NCBI GenBank assembly: GCA_051294375.1
Contig: CM119268.1
Location: forward strand, 674,987-738,986
Origin: Paraspadella gotoi
Taxonomy: Eukaryota; Chaetognatha
Direction: 5' to 3'
DNA: 64,000 nt
Shown here: piece by piece, positions 50,911 to 63,113 of the stretch
How positions within the stretch are numbered: position 1 is the first letter of the stretch
Layout: each line of letters begins with the position of its first letter
Position numbers and translations under genes: made by a program
Notes under the pieces: model-generated
What the model saw: only the letters and a program-made list of their open reading frames with translations
What the model was told of the DNA's origin: nothing
Database searches by the model: none

Positions 50911-51460
50911 GTTTTGTTCGGGTCCCGCCACTCCGTACAGTTGCCCTTGTGTGCCGGTAAGGGCGGTGGAATGCGTCCGGCGGTGGCGGAGGTCGAGGGC
51001 ACGGGATCCATTTGGGGTGGCGTGGTCGTTAGTGGTTTCGGCTTTTCGGAGAAGTGGTGAGTCTTGCCCGGAAGTCCTGTCACCACATTTATGGAAAAAC
51101 TCATGGATTTCTTGGATGAAATCAAAACGAGATTTATTCTGAGAATAATACAGTGACGGTGAGACACACGCAGGAGTCCAGATCAATTCTACTGAAACTA
51201 AGGAAAGCTAAGTCTATTTATATCTAGCATTACAGGAGATACAGAGATGGAACCGGAGTTTAGAGCAAAAGATTTTTGAAGAGAATTGAGGTGGTGGTGA
51301 TTAAAATAAGAAAAGCGAATGGAATTCAGAGAGATTAGTAGAGGAAATTTGAAAACGTCTTTCACCTTTCGCCTTTCGCCTTTCGCCAAAGATTTCAACT
51401 CAATTCTATTTTATCATTAGATACTTTGACATTTGACCTTCTGAGAATTCGTTGCAATCA
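50640..51460. repeat. Mixed repeat upstream of the Syt-like start
   Basis: Contains the shared AACCAATATAAAAATTAACC fragment (50690-50810), the ATT array and a GC-rich segment (50915-51080) that reads as no known protein. It sits where the promoter of the Syt-like gene would be expected. Confidence 0.4.
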
Positions 51461-51556
51461 TGAGTCGTGATGTTTTGTCTCAGTTTAAATGTGAAATCTG
51501 CAAATCTGTGTTCACTTTTGGCTGAAATTTCTACGTGCTTTGCCGCAGTTAGCTTT

Positions 51557-51591
<35 letters not shown>

Positions 51592-51613
51592 NNNNNNNNN
51601 NNNNNNNNNNNNN

Positions 51614-51647
<34 letters not shown>

Positions 51648-52137
51648 CTCTCTTTCTCTCTCTCTCTCTCTCTTTCTGCCTTATTTTATCCAGGCGAGCG
51701 AGTCGGGGGCATCCAAGGTCGGTGACTCCCTCACACCGACAGTTGTTGCAGCCGTCGTCGTCGTCGTTGTCATCGTTGTTAATTTTAAAGCCGTTTTTGT
51801 TTGTACTTACATGCAATGATTATACAGCGTAGAATCGTATTGTTGATTTAACTTTTGATTTCGTTGTTTATTCACAAAATGAATCAAATTTAATTCACTT
51901 CACAATATTTCCTTGTTACCATCAGACCGCAATGCACTTGAGATCGTAGTCACTCGTCACATAATCCCCACCCGCTCCACGCCGTCATCCCCTGACCCCA
52001 AAAACGATCCCCAAAAATCCCCTTCTATCGTCACGTGATCTGTCGACCCCAAACTCTCGAATCGACGCCCACGTGAATTACAGCAAATAAAAATATGACA
52101 CTCTCATACCTTAAATCGATAAGTTGAATACATTTAT

Positions 52138-52300
52138 TATGGCAACAGGGAGACATGTGTGATGCCCAGGGAGTAACCATTAGGGGATTGAACCCGGAAC
52201 TAACGGTTGGTGAACCAAGCCAATGGGACGATCTAAGTTTCAGCAAGCTGTACGGGAGGCGAATTTAGAATTCGCCACAAGAAGCCACTGCGATGGTTAA
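52138..52300 (+). repeat. SINE-C copy
   Basis: TATGGCAACAGGGAGAC, TGTGATGCCCAGGGAG and ACGGGAGGCGAATTTAGAA are shared with the inverted copy at 61460-61640. Related heads (GGCAACAGCTGG, TGATGCCCATTGG, CTAGGACGGTCT) are at 54565-54775 and 62610-62855. Confidence 0.55.
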
Positions 52301-53336
52301 AAGTAAACGGGTCCTGAAGTGACCGAGAGGGTCGCCATGCCTCTCTTTGAGTGTGGATAGCCCCCACAGTAGTCTGTGAGATTTTTTCCGTCTGTTGCCT
52401 TCCTTTCCTTAGTTCCGGCGGCAAACTCTGTTCCGACCAGGGCTAGAAATCGTGACGAACGTGTTCGAAGATGAAGCGTTAGCCCAGTGCCCTATTACCG
52501 TCGTATCCAACGGGTAGTGATATTACATCACTACAGTCCAGTCATTTATGACACAAGTGGTCCAAAAATTGAAGTCTTTATCTTTTTTAACGTTTTATTT
52601 GATTAGTCATTTTCAAAAAGTTAATTTCTTAGACCGACTGACAGACCGACGTCTGACAGACCGACAGACAGACCGACTGGCAGACGACAGACAGACCGAC
52701 TGACAGACCGACATACAAGTCGATCCGAAAGTTTTTTTTCTCTGCTTTTTTCGATCCCAAATGATAAAAACTAAAATATATAGATATATATAGATATATA
52801 GATTTTAAGCAAAAATTCTCTTTCAAATTAATTAAATTAATTAAAATCTTAGTCGGTATGTCGTACCAATTCCGTCCGTATTCTCTCCAGCCAAATCATT
52901 ATTTGCCTTTTTTTTATCTGTCGCTTTACATATAAACAATAAATATAAACGATGCGCATATATATTAACTATATATATATTGACTAATTGCATTTCGCGT
53001 TGACTGATGTCGATTCCCGATTCCATCTCTTTTCCTTCTCGTTACTCCTCACCTTTTTCGACCTTACTTTTCAAGTTTTAACCTTTTTAGTTTTTACACT
53101 TTTAATCTATAACTTTTTAAGTTGTAACTTTTTTCTTTTTTTAACTTCGCCAATTTCGTCGCTTTCCACTTTGGCTTATATTAGTTATAAGTTCTGGTTA
53201 CGCAGACTTAATCCACCCGTCGTAAAAATCCCTGAGACGTCTCGCCCCCTCGGGTTCGTAACTGAGATTTGTAAAGTGAGAATATTATTTTACGATTATA
53301 TAACAGATTTTTGACCGTTCTTGAATGTTATATATT

Positions 53337-53735
53337 GAAGATACAGTAATTATTGTTATATGTTAGTGACAAAACCGTTGAATATAAGCAGGCCCTGAGC
53401 TTCGGATCAGGCTGTAACACCGTATTACAGGCGAGTTAAGCGCCCCGTCCCTCTTAACTGCTAGGCGACCACCGGGCTAGAGCCCCGGACCTTTGGGTTG
53501 ATAGGCGAATGACTTGCCTCCGTCCACCATAATATTATACAAAAATGACGCTGTTATTGATACCGTTGCCGATAAAAAAATAAAAAAAACCAAAAAACAG
53601 AAAATAGAATTTTTACTTATAATCTGGTGGCTTAAAACCGTTCACAGCAGTTATTGGTGCAGGAGGCAATTTAAAGTCAAATGACCCTGGGTTCTCGCCC
53701 GTTAGCCGCCTTACAGTTAAAAGGGACGGGACTGC
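53337..53735. repeat. Two SINE-A copies in head-to-head arrangement
   Basis: An inverted copy (53337-53533) is followed by a diverged forward copy (53621-53735, GGTGGCTTAAAACCGTTCAC). Confidence 0.65.
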
Positions 53736-54199
53736 TGATGATGGAGACAATTCATCCAAAGACTCATTGATTTCCGTTGCATATTATTCGTTTACTGTTT
53801 GTTTATTGATTAATATTATTGTGTTCCCTTTTACGGCCTTGTGAGCATCGTGTCATATATTATCATAGAAAGTACGTGTTCGAGTCTTAATCTAGGTTGA
53901 CGTCCCCGTTCTCTTGTCTTATTCATATTCACAGAAGCTACGCTGTGGGCTTCAATGTGGTCGACCATGCCGTGTTTAACTAGCATTGTGATCTAACCGT
54001 TACAGGGTCTCGTGCTTCTCAAACCCGGCCGGCGCCCACAACAATCTCCCTCTAACAGTGGTGCATCGTCCTATCAATCTTCGTGAGGAGAACATCCTTA
54101 GTGGTCGACAATTCAAACCTGAGGCACTGTGGATTCGTGACCACACCTCATCCGTCAGCAGTCATGCTGTTTTGATAGCCGTTAGTTCAGCTTGACTGA

Positions 54200-54427
54200 A
54201 GTTATATTGTTGTCGCTGCTTGGGACTTGGTCGGCCTTGTAAGGCGTTATTGGTCCCACGCAAAGAGGACCGTCTTTAACCGCCTTGGGGGTCTGGAAAA
54301 CCCCTGACGCTGGTTCCAAGCCAGGACCCTTTCCATGGCCGCTAGAGGGGGATACAGAAGTTGCGGAGAGCACTCTTCTGCCCGAGTAGCGCCTTATCCA
54401 AAGTCTCACAGATTTTGGGCCAAAGTA

Positions 54428-54476
<49 letters not shown>
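54200..54476 (+). repeat. SINE-B copy followed by (GA)n
   Basis: CTTGGGGGTCTGGAAAACCCC to TAGCGCCTTATCCAAAG, then a GA run at 54430-54476. Confidence 0.65.
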
Positions 54477-54482
<6 letters not shown>

Positions 54483-55687
54483 AACATATTCTATAAAGGA
54501 TAGCATTATAGCCGTAACTATGTATTACTAATGATAAAATTATAGTCGTCTGAAAACAAAAACAAATTGGATTTTATGGCAACAGCTGGATTGCCTGTGA
54601 TGCCCATTGGGAAGGGGCATCTTACTGTTGGCTTTGGGGGCTTCCGACCCTCAGTGACGCCTCCAGTCACTGGCGCGGTTATCCTAGGACGGTCTAGAAC
54701 ACTACGCCTGGGATGGTGTGTTCCCCCTCTGAGCCAATGGATTTGGCTGAACAGGGGACGTGAGGTGGTGTGAATATACCACCACGATTTCAGGTTTTTT
54801 ATTGGGGGGGGTAACTTCATCGGGATTCGATATTCGCTTCACTTGATCCGCATTTGTTCCAAATTTTGTTCGCAAAAAAATGTTTCGTTGTTGTTCGATT
54901 TTTAACATCTTATGTTTAAGGTGATGTAGCTTTGGAATGACTGGACCGATTTTGTTTTAAATTACACATAAGGATTTCTCTTTTAAAAATCCTTATTTTA
55001 CAATTTTTTTAGAAAACATGAATACGATGCCCATAAATTCCTATAAATTTAAAAATTATCTTATGTAGTGTCTTTTGTTTTTCGGGAGCTATAGCTCTTG
55101 AATGCTTGGACCGATTTTCTTTTAACTTACAAATATAGATTTCCAATTTTAATATCTACATTTATCATTCATAAATTTTTATAATATTTGCGTAAAACGA
55201 GCAAAACTTGAGTTTGAAGAGTGTCCTCTTTTTTTTGCACAGGACTGTACGGCAAATATCACGTGGCCCTAAAAATTCGCTTTCGCATCGAACGTCATGT
55301 TTTTGCCTGACGCCGTGTCACGCTTGATGACGACGGGGTGGCGTCGTGTGACGTTTGACGATGCAGGTGGCGCTGAGTGGCGCTTGACGATGCCGAGGTG
55401 GCGCAGTGAAAAATTATTCTCATTTTGACCATGTCGCTTTTAGACTCTTTTTTCTCTCAAACTCTTAAACTTTAAAACTTCTATTCGATTTACTTTACTA
55501 TTACTGTATCTACTTCCTTCAGCCATATTTCCTTTCTACTCTCTCTCTCTCTCTCTCTCTCTCCTCCCACTCCTTCCCTCTCTCTCCCTTATCTTCTTCC
55601 CCGGATTCGTTTAGTAACCCGGTCACAGCAGAGACTACTAATTTATAGGGTAAGAGTCAGTCAGACCGCCCCTTTGGCTTCGTCTCT

Positions 55688-55738
<51 letters not shown>

Positions 55739-55983
55739 CTCTCTCCCCTTTCTTTCCTTCCTTGTGAATTTATCTTCCTTCCTTTTTCCCCGTTTCTCCA
55801 CTCACCTGGCCATTGAAAGTTGAAACACATGAATACCATTAGCTTCCTTAATAACGTTAGTTATTATGCTAATGGTTAATGTAAATGTAAATTTTGGCAA
55901 GTCGTCCATAGCGAAAGGGACGACGACCGCGATGAAGAAGAAGAAGAAGAAGAAGAAGACGAAAAAGACAAATTAATATATGG

Positions 55984-56325
55984 AAAAGTCGCAAAGTGGG
56001 CTGAAGAGTGAAGACTACTATCCGTATCTTCCGTGCCCTCTCAGCAGCATTGGAACGGGTACTGGGCTTGGAACCAGGCGAGAGGGTTTTCCAGGTTTTC
56101 CATGGTTGTGAGCTGATGGAATTACTCAGTGAGCCACCGGCTCACGACTGAAGGTTATACTCCCACTACAGTAGTACGTGGATACAGCGTCAAGTGGACT
56201 GAACATTACTATCCAAAACTTCTTTGCCAAGCGTCGCCAGTAATCGATCCTATCTTCGGCCTAAAACCAAGTTTAGAGGTTTTCGAGGCCCCAAAGGCTC
56301 TTTTCAAACGTCCCCTTATTAGGGT
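55984..56325 (-). repeat. Two tandem SINE-B copies
   Basis: The first ends GTGAGCCACCGGCTCACGACTG at 56150; a second, truncated copy starts AAGTGGACTGAACATTACTATCC. Confidence 0.6.
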
Positions 56326-56514
56326 TTAATTAAATTTTAATTTTAATTAAATAAACAACTTTTAAAACCTCGATCGTCGCCATTTGTAAAATTAGTCAGA
56401 AAGTGAGGCAACTCAAACAAACATATTTAAGTTAAATATTAAAATATTGTATACTATAATATTAATTATAATTACTTTTTAAATATTAAGTTATTAAGAT
56501 AAACGAACAGAAAT

Positions 56515-56700
56515 GGGGCACTCTCGTAAAAGAGAGCCGCTTCTTTTTCTTAATCTCCAATGACCCATCGAATTTCTTGGAGGAATTTTCCCAGTTGCAA
56601 CTGGAAATTGCCAGAGACCATCTGCTTCCATTGCTTCCTTCCTTTCCATTGAAAAGGTTGTGACTTCAGTTTCTGGTCGTCGAAATATCGACCTCTTGCT
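56515..56700 (-). other. Possible exon remnant, unknown
   Basis: A GC-balanced island in AT-rich sequence with two protein-like minus-strand frames (one with EVTTFSMERKEAMEADGLWQ, another with GRYFDDQKLKSQPFQWKG). Neither has partner exons or recognisable homology, so this is only flagged. Confidence 0.25.
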
Positions 56701-57058
56701 CTCAGGAGACAAAAAATAAAAAGGAAAAATGAAAAGGAGACAAAAAAAAAGAAAAAAAGTAAACTGGACAGACAATAAAAGAAAAATGAAAGAAATGCAA
56801 ACAGCGAAAACAGTTGGTTTTTTGAAGAAAAAAAAACACATTTCTTATTTTGATTTTTTTATCATTTTTAAACGATTTTTTTAAATAATATTTAAATTCA
56901 TGAGATAAAACGTTTTTTCTCCTTTGCTTGTTTATGTTTTGCTTTGTTTTATGTTTTTTTTTGTTTTGCTTTTTATTCCATCTGGTGTTTGGTTTTCATC
57001 TTCCTTTTTCTTTTTTTCTTCGGCAGCTGAGCTGATCACGATTCTGCTCGTAACCAGG

Positions 57059-57059
57059 A

Positions 57060-57150
<91 letters not shown>

Positions 57151-57260
57151 GCGCGCGCGTTGGAACGTAAGAGAGGTCGTCGTCGTCGTCGTCGTTGTCG
57201 TCGTCGTCGTCGCTATTGATACTTCGGTCGTCGTCGTTGTCGTTGTCGTCGTCGGTGTTG
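57059..57260. repeat. (TC)n and (CGT)n composite microsatellite
   Basis: About 43 TC units (57060-57147), then GTCGTC/GTTGTT triplets to 57270. Spurious frames on both strands follow. Confidence 0.95.
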
Positions 57261-57353
57261 TTGTTGTTGTTATCATTCATTTCATCTCAAGACTTTCTAC
57301 CGTTAGATGTACACAAACAACGACGACGACGACGACGAAGACAACGACGACGC

Positions 57354-57376
57354 TGACGTCATCAACTGTGACGTCA
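57354..57376. promoter_or_regulatory. Two perfect CRE palindromes
   Basis: TGACGTCA occurs at 57354-57361 and 57369-57376, 15 bases apart, the configuration bound by CREB/ATF dimers. No gene start is recognised beside it. Confidence 0.35.
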
Positions 57377-58153
57377 AAGTTTGACTCTGTCTTTGTCATC
57401 TCTGTCTCTCTCTCTCTGACTCTTTCTCTGTCATCTCTGTCTCTGTCTCTCTCTCTCTCTCTTAACTTGACCACATCATTCACTTTCTCGGTGGACTTAA
57501 ATTTTCTTTTTTCCCAGCAATAATTTATTTAGATAATAATTAAACTATTACTGCACGTACATCAGTACTTATAGAGGCTAAATAGTCAAACGGTCGGTTC
57601 ACCTGTCAGCCAGTCAGCCAAAAAATCAATAAATCAGTGAGTCAATAGGTCAGTCAATTAGTCAGATATTTAGTCGATAAATCTGTCATTTTGTCAGACA
57701 GTCAGTCAATCATTCAGACAGTCAGACGGTCTGTCAAGCAATCAATCAGTTAAACAATCATTCTGCACATCAGTCAAACAAGAAGGGTAATTCCAATGTG
57801 TTGCGCCGCAGTGACTTTATTTTCACATGTATTTCCCTTTGATCGCATGATATGACATGACATGACATGACTAAAAACTTTTTTGACATACACTGCATCA
57901 AAATTCCATCTTTTATTCTTTAAAGTTTTAAGATTTCCTGAAGGCGGCGCTAGCAGTCACTTATATTTGAGGTTTTTTCCTGTCTTAACAAATGAGCAAT
58001 CAACTATTGATAAATTAGTAGGACGGCCGACGGACCGACCGACCGAAAAGTTACTAATAGATCAGTCAGTCAGTCAATCAGATCGACTATTGGTCAATCA
58101 ATTATTGCATCCACTTATTCTCAATCTCCTTATGACTCATTTCGCCGTGAAAG

Positions 58154-58159
<6 letters not shown>

Positions 58160-58208
<49 letters not shown>
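58160..58208. repeat. (CT)n microsatellite
   Basis: About 24 CT units; no exon follows on the plus strand. Confidence 0.9.
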
Positions 58209-58209
<1 letters not shown>

Positions 58210-58569
58210 GTCATTTGCTGAGGCCGATGGTTAATGTAAGGGAGATCCTTTACGATCGCCAAGCACCAAGCACCAAGCTTTTTGTATCTTATATCCTGAG
58301 AGCTTAATATCCCATGTGACCTCGTCGTCGTCGTCGTCGTCGTCGTCGTTAATAGTTATTAACGAAGCTTCAGTTTTTGCTATCGTCGCCATTTCCGTGA
58401 CGGTTTATGTCGTCGTCGTCGTCGTCGTTCGTCGTCTTCTTAGTCGTCGTTTCCGCGTGCTTCGTGGAAAACGTCCGGGTGAAGAGGAGGAGGAGGATGA
58501 GAGGAGAAAGGGAGGAATTAGGGAAGAGAGAGAGAGAGAGAAGGAGAGGAGAGAGAAGAAGAGAGAAGA

Positions 58570-58601
<32 letters not shown>

Positions 58602-58994
58602 TAAAATTGGGTAGAAGGAAATGAGTAAAGGACAAAAGTGGGATGGTCGTCCTCTCCTCAGCCCACTTAGCGGCTTGACACAATACAATCCATTATTATA
58701 ATAATTTCTGTTTACGTTTGATTCTGTGGCATAGCATGCCAAGATGCAGCATTCTAATTTCTAATCATTACTCGACTAAATAAATAAGAGAATGTTTATT
58801 AAGATTTAAAGTATATTTAGCGGCAGTCTCTTTCTGGGGTAGATAATTTAAAGCTATCGCTAATGAAAATACTAATAAATCAAACTTCAATATTAAAATG
58901 AAAAAAAAGAATTTTAAAGGCACATATACGTATAGCATCGTAGGAAAAGGATGTATCGGTATTACGGTTTTAATTAATATTTTAATATTTTTTT

Positions 58995-59362
58995 TCAATT
59001 TTCAACAACAAATCTCTCTTCCACTTTCTCCATCTCCTTTCCTCCATCACCCTTTTCTCTCTCCCTCCTCTTCTCCAGCCCCATCAACATCAAACATCCA
59101 AGAGCAACGGCGCCGGTCGACGTAAACATCGCGACGACAGCGACGCTCGACGGTCGGCGATGGAACCGCGGCGTCGATTCGGTTCCGTAGGCGGCGTCGG
59201 CGTCGAAGGCGCTCAACAACGCCGACAACGCCGCCGGGGTGGCGAGGGCGCTCGCGGAGTGGATGGCCCAGAAGATGCTGGAGACGAAGGTGGCGTCGTT
59301 GTCGTTGATGTTGTTTGAGTCGAAGATTTCGTAAATAATGACCCAACATAAAATATACCATC
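58995..59362 (-). CDS. MFS transporter terminal exon
   Basis: The acceptor CCCTTCTTGTCAG gives phase 1, matching the previous donor. It encodes WYILCWVIIYEIF, SSIFWAIHSASALATPAAL and VAVVAMFTSTGAVALGCLML helices, then a charged tail ending VVEN-TGA. Fewer helices than expected follow TM8, so an exon may have been missed or the protein is short. Confidence 0.65.
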
Positions 59363-62300
59363 CTGACAAGAAGGGGAAAATAAATATTTTTGCAAAGATT
59401 TAAATGTTTAATGTTTTATGTTTTAATTACTGATATTTCCGTTTTACCTTGATGACAAAAGCCGAGAGAGGCCGTCAAAAAGGATATCGAATGAAATGAA
59501 TCAACAACGAAAATGAAGAGAAATGAAACTACAAAAATGAAAGAGAGAATCCAGGGAGAAAACGAGAAATTTACGGCGAACTAAAAAAAAAAAACATATT
59601 GAAGAGACAGTTATACTTGTTATGAGTTAGTGATAGAACCGTTCAATATAAGCAAATTATATTAAGCAATATAACGCTTATTAAGCAGTCCTGAGCTTCG
59701 GATCAGGCAGTAAACACGCGTTACAGGCAGGTTTAAGCGCCCCGTCCCTCTTAACTGGAAGGCGACCACCGGGCTAGAACCTTTGGTTGGGAGCGAATGA
59801 CATTTGGCCGCTGATGAAGCGGTTGGTGGATTTTTAGTCCACCATAATATTTACATTAATTATGCGTATTTTCATTTATAACTGGTACAATAAAATGCTA
59901 ATATTGATTGATGCTTAATTTATTCTAAATGCTATCCTGAGCACAAATGACCCTAAACATTTAAAGCGGTACAATATATTTAATAGTTTAATAAGTTAAA
60001 TTTAATTTTCAACCTCATGAAGAGACAGAATAATTGTTGAGTTAGTGATCAGAACCGTTCATATAAGCAGTCCCTGAGCTTTGATCAGGCTGTAAACACA
60101 GTGTTACATGCGGGTTAAGCGCCCGTCGCCTCTTAACTGCTAGGCGACCACCGGGCTATAACCCGCGGAACCGTTGAGCTCAGAGGCGTATGACTAGCCT
60201 CCTCCCCCAATAATTTTAAACCATCAGAATTATTTAATTATATGTGTTTTCGTTCTTATGTGATTTTTTTATATTGTTAGTAACTTAAAATTTATTCTAT
60301 TTCAGATATTGACTAATTCCTCTCTATCACACTGACCTAACGGTCCCCACGACAATAGCGGACCAAAAGAGACAACGCCCACGATTCCCCCTACGCCATA
60401 AAACGACAAAGCAGAAGAGATTTGATGTTGAGCGACGGAATAAGACATAGTCGTAGCGTTGATAGAGAGCGAGACATTGGCAAAGGATTCCGAGAGGAGA
60501 GAAGGCAGAAAGACTCTCAGACCGAAAAGAGAGACGCTTTGAAAAAATGCGTAGATCATGAAAATGAGGAAGAGTCTTCGTTTGAAGAGACGTCTGAAGA
60601 TTTGAAAGGAGTTGAAGTCATTTGTCGAGAGCTGCTTCGCCGAAACACCATCTTCATGAGTCTTGATGATAATGTCGTCGTCGGAATCTTCTCTTGTCTC
60701 GTCAAGCTGCTTGGCCGGTGAAAAGGTCTCAAGCTGATTGGTAGCTGGGCAGTTGTCTTCGAGTTCAATCATGAAAGCAGAGATGATCACCAGAGAAAGC
60801 CACAAGAAAGCAAGCGCGAATAGAGATTTGTTCCAACCAGAACTAAAAATAAAAGAAGGAAAATTTAATTTAAAACTAATTGATGAAATATAAACAAATA
60901 ATATGAATAGTTATATTTATTATCATTATTATTATTATTAGCAACAAAAAAAACTGCTCCATGTATTTTGATGTAAGGGTGGAGTAAAATTAAAACGATC
61001 TTTGAAATGTTATCCCACTTCATCGAGAGAGATGTCAGGTATTCTGGTCGTGAATAAACAAGACTGTGAGAGAGTCTTAATTGAAGTTATGGTGGATTAA
61101 AATTCATCAACCGTTCATAAGCGACCATTGGTGCAGGAGGCAAGTCATTCGCCGGGGTTCTAGCCTGGTGGTCACCTAGAGGGACGTGGCGCTTAACCCG
61201 CCTATAACACAGTGTTACAGCCTGATCCGAATCTCAGGGACTGCTTATATTGAACTGTTCTGTCACTAACTAATAACATTTATTACTGTATCGTCAAAGT
61301 CTTAATTTAAGAGGGATAGATTTGGATGCCTTAACACACCATATACTTTAGCCATATGTCAGGTCTGGGGATTAGAAGGGTTTTGGGATTCCCGGTATTT
61401 GGGGAATTAGAGGGGTTTGGGGGATTAGGGCCTGGCCAAAGTCAGAAGGTAAAATAGCTGTGGGGCGAATCCTGAATTCGCCTCCCGTAAAACTGAGCTC
61501 GCTGGTTAAAGTGTGATGGTGTCAGCATAAACACGCCAGTGACATGGGGTTGATCACTACAGGTCCAAAGCCCTGAGCGCCAGGCTGTCGGGAGATGCCT
61601 CACACCAGGCATCACACACGTCTCCCCGTTGCCATAGCTGATATATTAAGTTAATTGATCTTTGATAATTTTTATACAACTTCATCAATTTCATAAGATA
61701 TAATAACCTGGATGTTATGTAGTCTGCCATTATTGGAAGAATAATCATTCCAGTAGCTCCCCCGCAGTTTGAGATGCCATAAGCCAAAGGCCGATATTTC
61801 TTTGTTGATTTTCCTGTTTAATTTTCCCGAATCTTTAAATATTATTACGAATTTACAATATATGTCAAAAGTAGGGATCAGCCTGATAAGCCAGCGGCAT
61901 CTTACCAATTATGATTAAGGGCTTTGGACACTCAATGACTGCCAGCTAACACAGGCACGTTCTAACTAGCGCTATGCAGGGATAGCACTCTTCAGTCCAC
62001 TTAGTACCTTATCCACAAATGCCCTTTAAAAGCACAAATTGGTAATTTGTGCTGCATACTCTGGCAAACGGGGAAGAAGCATAGTAACTCTCTCAGGTGA
62101 AACTCTGTGATGTTTCTTAATGTCTAGGTTGTTATTGAATAAAATGAATGATATTACGAACCAACTAGATTCATGATGAACAACAATATGGAGGAGGAAA
62201 CGCAGAAAGGGACAACGCCCAAAAGGATAACGATTTCTATTGAAGATGAAGCCAACAGAGAAGCCAAGACGTAACTGTTAAAGAAAAGCAAATATGTTAC

Positions 62301-63113
62301 GCCGTACTGACTGGGGAATTATTTTCAAACCCAATTTATATACTANNNNNNNNNNNNNNNNNNNNNNNNNNNNNNNNNNNNNNNNNNNNNNNNNNNNNNN
62401 NNNNNNNNNNNNNNNNNNNNNNNNNNNNNNNNNNNNNNNNNNNNNNNNNNNNNNNNNNNNNNNNNNNNNNNNNNNNNNNNNNNNNNNNNNNNNNNNNNNN
62501 NNNNNNNNNNNNTCACAATTTTTTTTTTATAAATATTTTCTTATCTTAAAAGAGAGTTTTAAGAAAATCAAGTATTTATTATTATGTGATTGATGGACCA
62601 ACCAAGGTTCCTTGTTATGCCCATTGGAATTGGGCAGCTCACTGTTAGTGTGAGGGGCTTACAACCCTTATTGACGGCACCTGTCACTGTCGCGGTTACA
62701 CTAGGACGGTCTCACTTTGCCAACGCAGAGGTAAGTTGTTAGGACTGTCACTGCGGATAGAACGCTACGCTTGGGATGGTGCATTCTCCCTTTGAGCCAA
62801 TGGGGTTGGCTGAATGCAGCTGGAGGTGAGGCAATGCGAATTTTCCGCCACAACGAGCAGATTAAAAAAAAATCATATTCAACTTATAGAATCCAATAAA
62901 TTACTTTTCCAGTCAATAACCCTAAAATAAAAAATACTCACGCCGAGCAAAGAATCACGCTGAAAACGATCAGCAAGATTTGACCGGAGAATTTGCTGAG
63001 TATCACCGCGTGAAGAGGTGAGAGAACGTTGTATCCGAATCCTAGGCTTTGAATCCAAACGAGATTTGATTGCGAAGTCGAAAATTCATTCATCCAAATC
63101 TCGAAAAATGATC
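58995..63113 (-). CDS. SLC16/MFS-type (monocarboxylate transporter-like) gene, partial
   Basis: Minus-strand exons 63113-62942, 61799-61708, 60842-60337 and 59362-58995. The last three join in phase; exon 62942 ends in phase 2 but 61799 starts in phase 0, so at least one exon is missing, probably in the N gap 62346-62512. It reads FFEIWMNEFSTSQSNLVWIQ (TM1-2 region of SLC16), YRPLAYGISNCGGATGM (the conserved R.LA.G...GG..G of TM4-5), TM6, an acidic central loop, TM7-8 and C-terminal helices, ending in a charged tail. Family members are 12-TM proton-linked or facilitative carriers of monocarboxylates and related solutes. The N-terminal DGGWGW-type exon is not seen and should lie beyond the window. 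The substrate cannot be inferred. Confidence 0.72.
59602..60230 (-). repeat. Two SINE-A copies within a transporter intron
   Basis: Inverted copies at 59602-59848 (with a short internal duplication of ATATAAGCA) and about 60017-60230, both in the intron between the last two transporter exons. Confidence 0.7.
60337..60842 (-). CDS. MFS transporter exon (TM6, central loop, TM7-TM8)
   Basis: The acceptor is TATTTTTAG and the donor TTAG|GTCAGT, phase 2 in and 1 out. It encodes NKSLFALAFLWLSLVIISAF, an acidic loop with DSDDD, then RRLFLIFMIYAFFQSVSLFG and SSALSFYGVGGIVGVVSFG. The long cytosolic loop between TM6 and TM7 is typical of SLC16. Confidence 0.78.
61088..61300 (+). repeat. SINE-A copy
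   Basis: GGTGGATTAAAATTCATCAA to ATTACTGTATCGTCA; lacks part of the region just before box B. Confidence 0.7.
61460..61640 (-). repeat. SINE-C copy
   Basis: The reverse complement reads TATGGCAACGGGGAGACG, TGTGATGCCTGGTGTGAGG and ACGGGAGGCGAATTCAGGA. Confidence 0.55.
61708..61799 (-). CDS. MFS transporter exon (TM4-TM5)
   Basis: A 92-base exon encoding KYRPLAYGISNCGGATGMII and PIMADYITS, with donor CCAG|GTTATT, phase 0 in and 2 out. The AG|T join to the next exon gives Ser, confirming the order. Confidence 0.75.
62346..62512. other. Assembly gap (167 N) inside the transporter gene
   Basis: The gap lies between the TM1-2 exon and the TM4-5 exon, whose phases do not match, so a TM3-containing exon is likely missing here. 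Confidence 0.7.
62610..62855 (+). repeat. SINE-C-related copy
   Basis: TTATGCCCATTGGAATTGGG, ACACTAGGACGGTCT and GAGCCAATGGGGTTGGCTGA are shared with 54565-54775. Confidence 0.55.
62942..63113 (-). CDS. MFS transporter exon (TM1-TM2 region)
   Basis: The acceptor TCTTCCTCCAG and the donor GC|GTGAGT bound a frame with WMNEFSTSQSNLVWIQSLG and HAVILSKFSGQILLIVFSV, the SWI.S....P....L..RFG pattern of SLC16-type carriers. Phase is 1 in and 2 out. Confidence 0.75.

Noticed and set aside
56924-57523. 199-residue ORF with SLSL and VVVV runs
   Set aside because: TC and CGT microsatellite translation.
62174-62275. Small plus-strand ORF starting MMNNNMEEETQKG
   Set aside because: Only 33 codons, no partner exon or homology, and antisense to the transporter gene.
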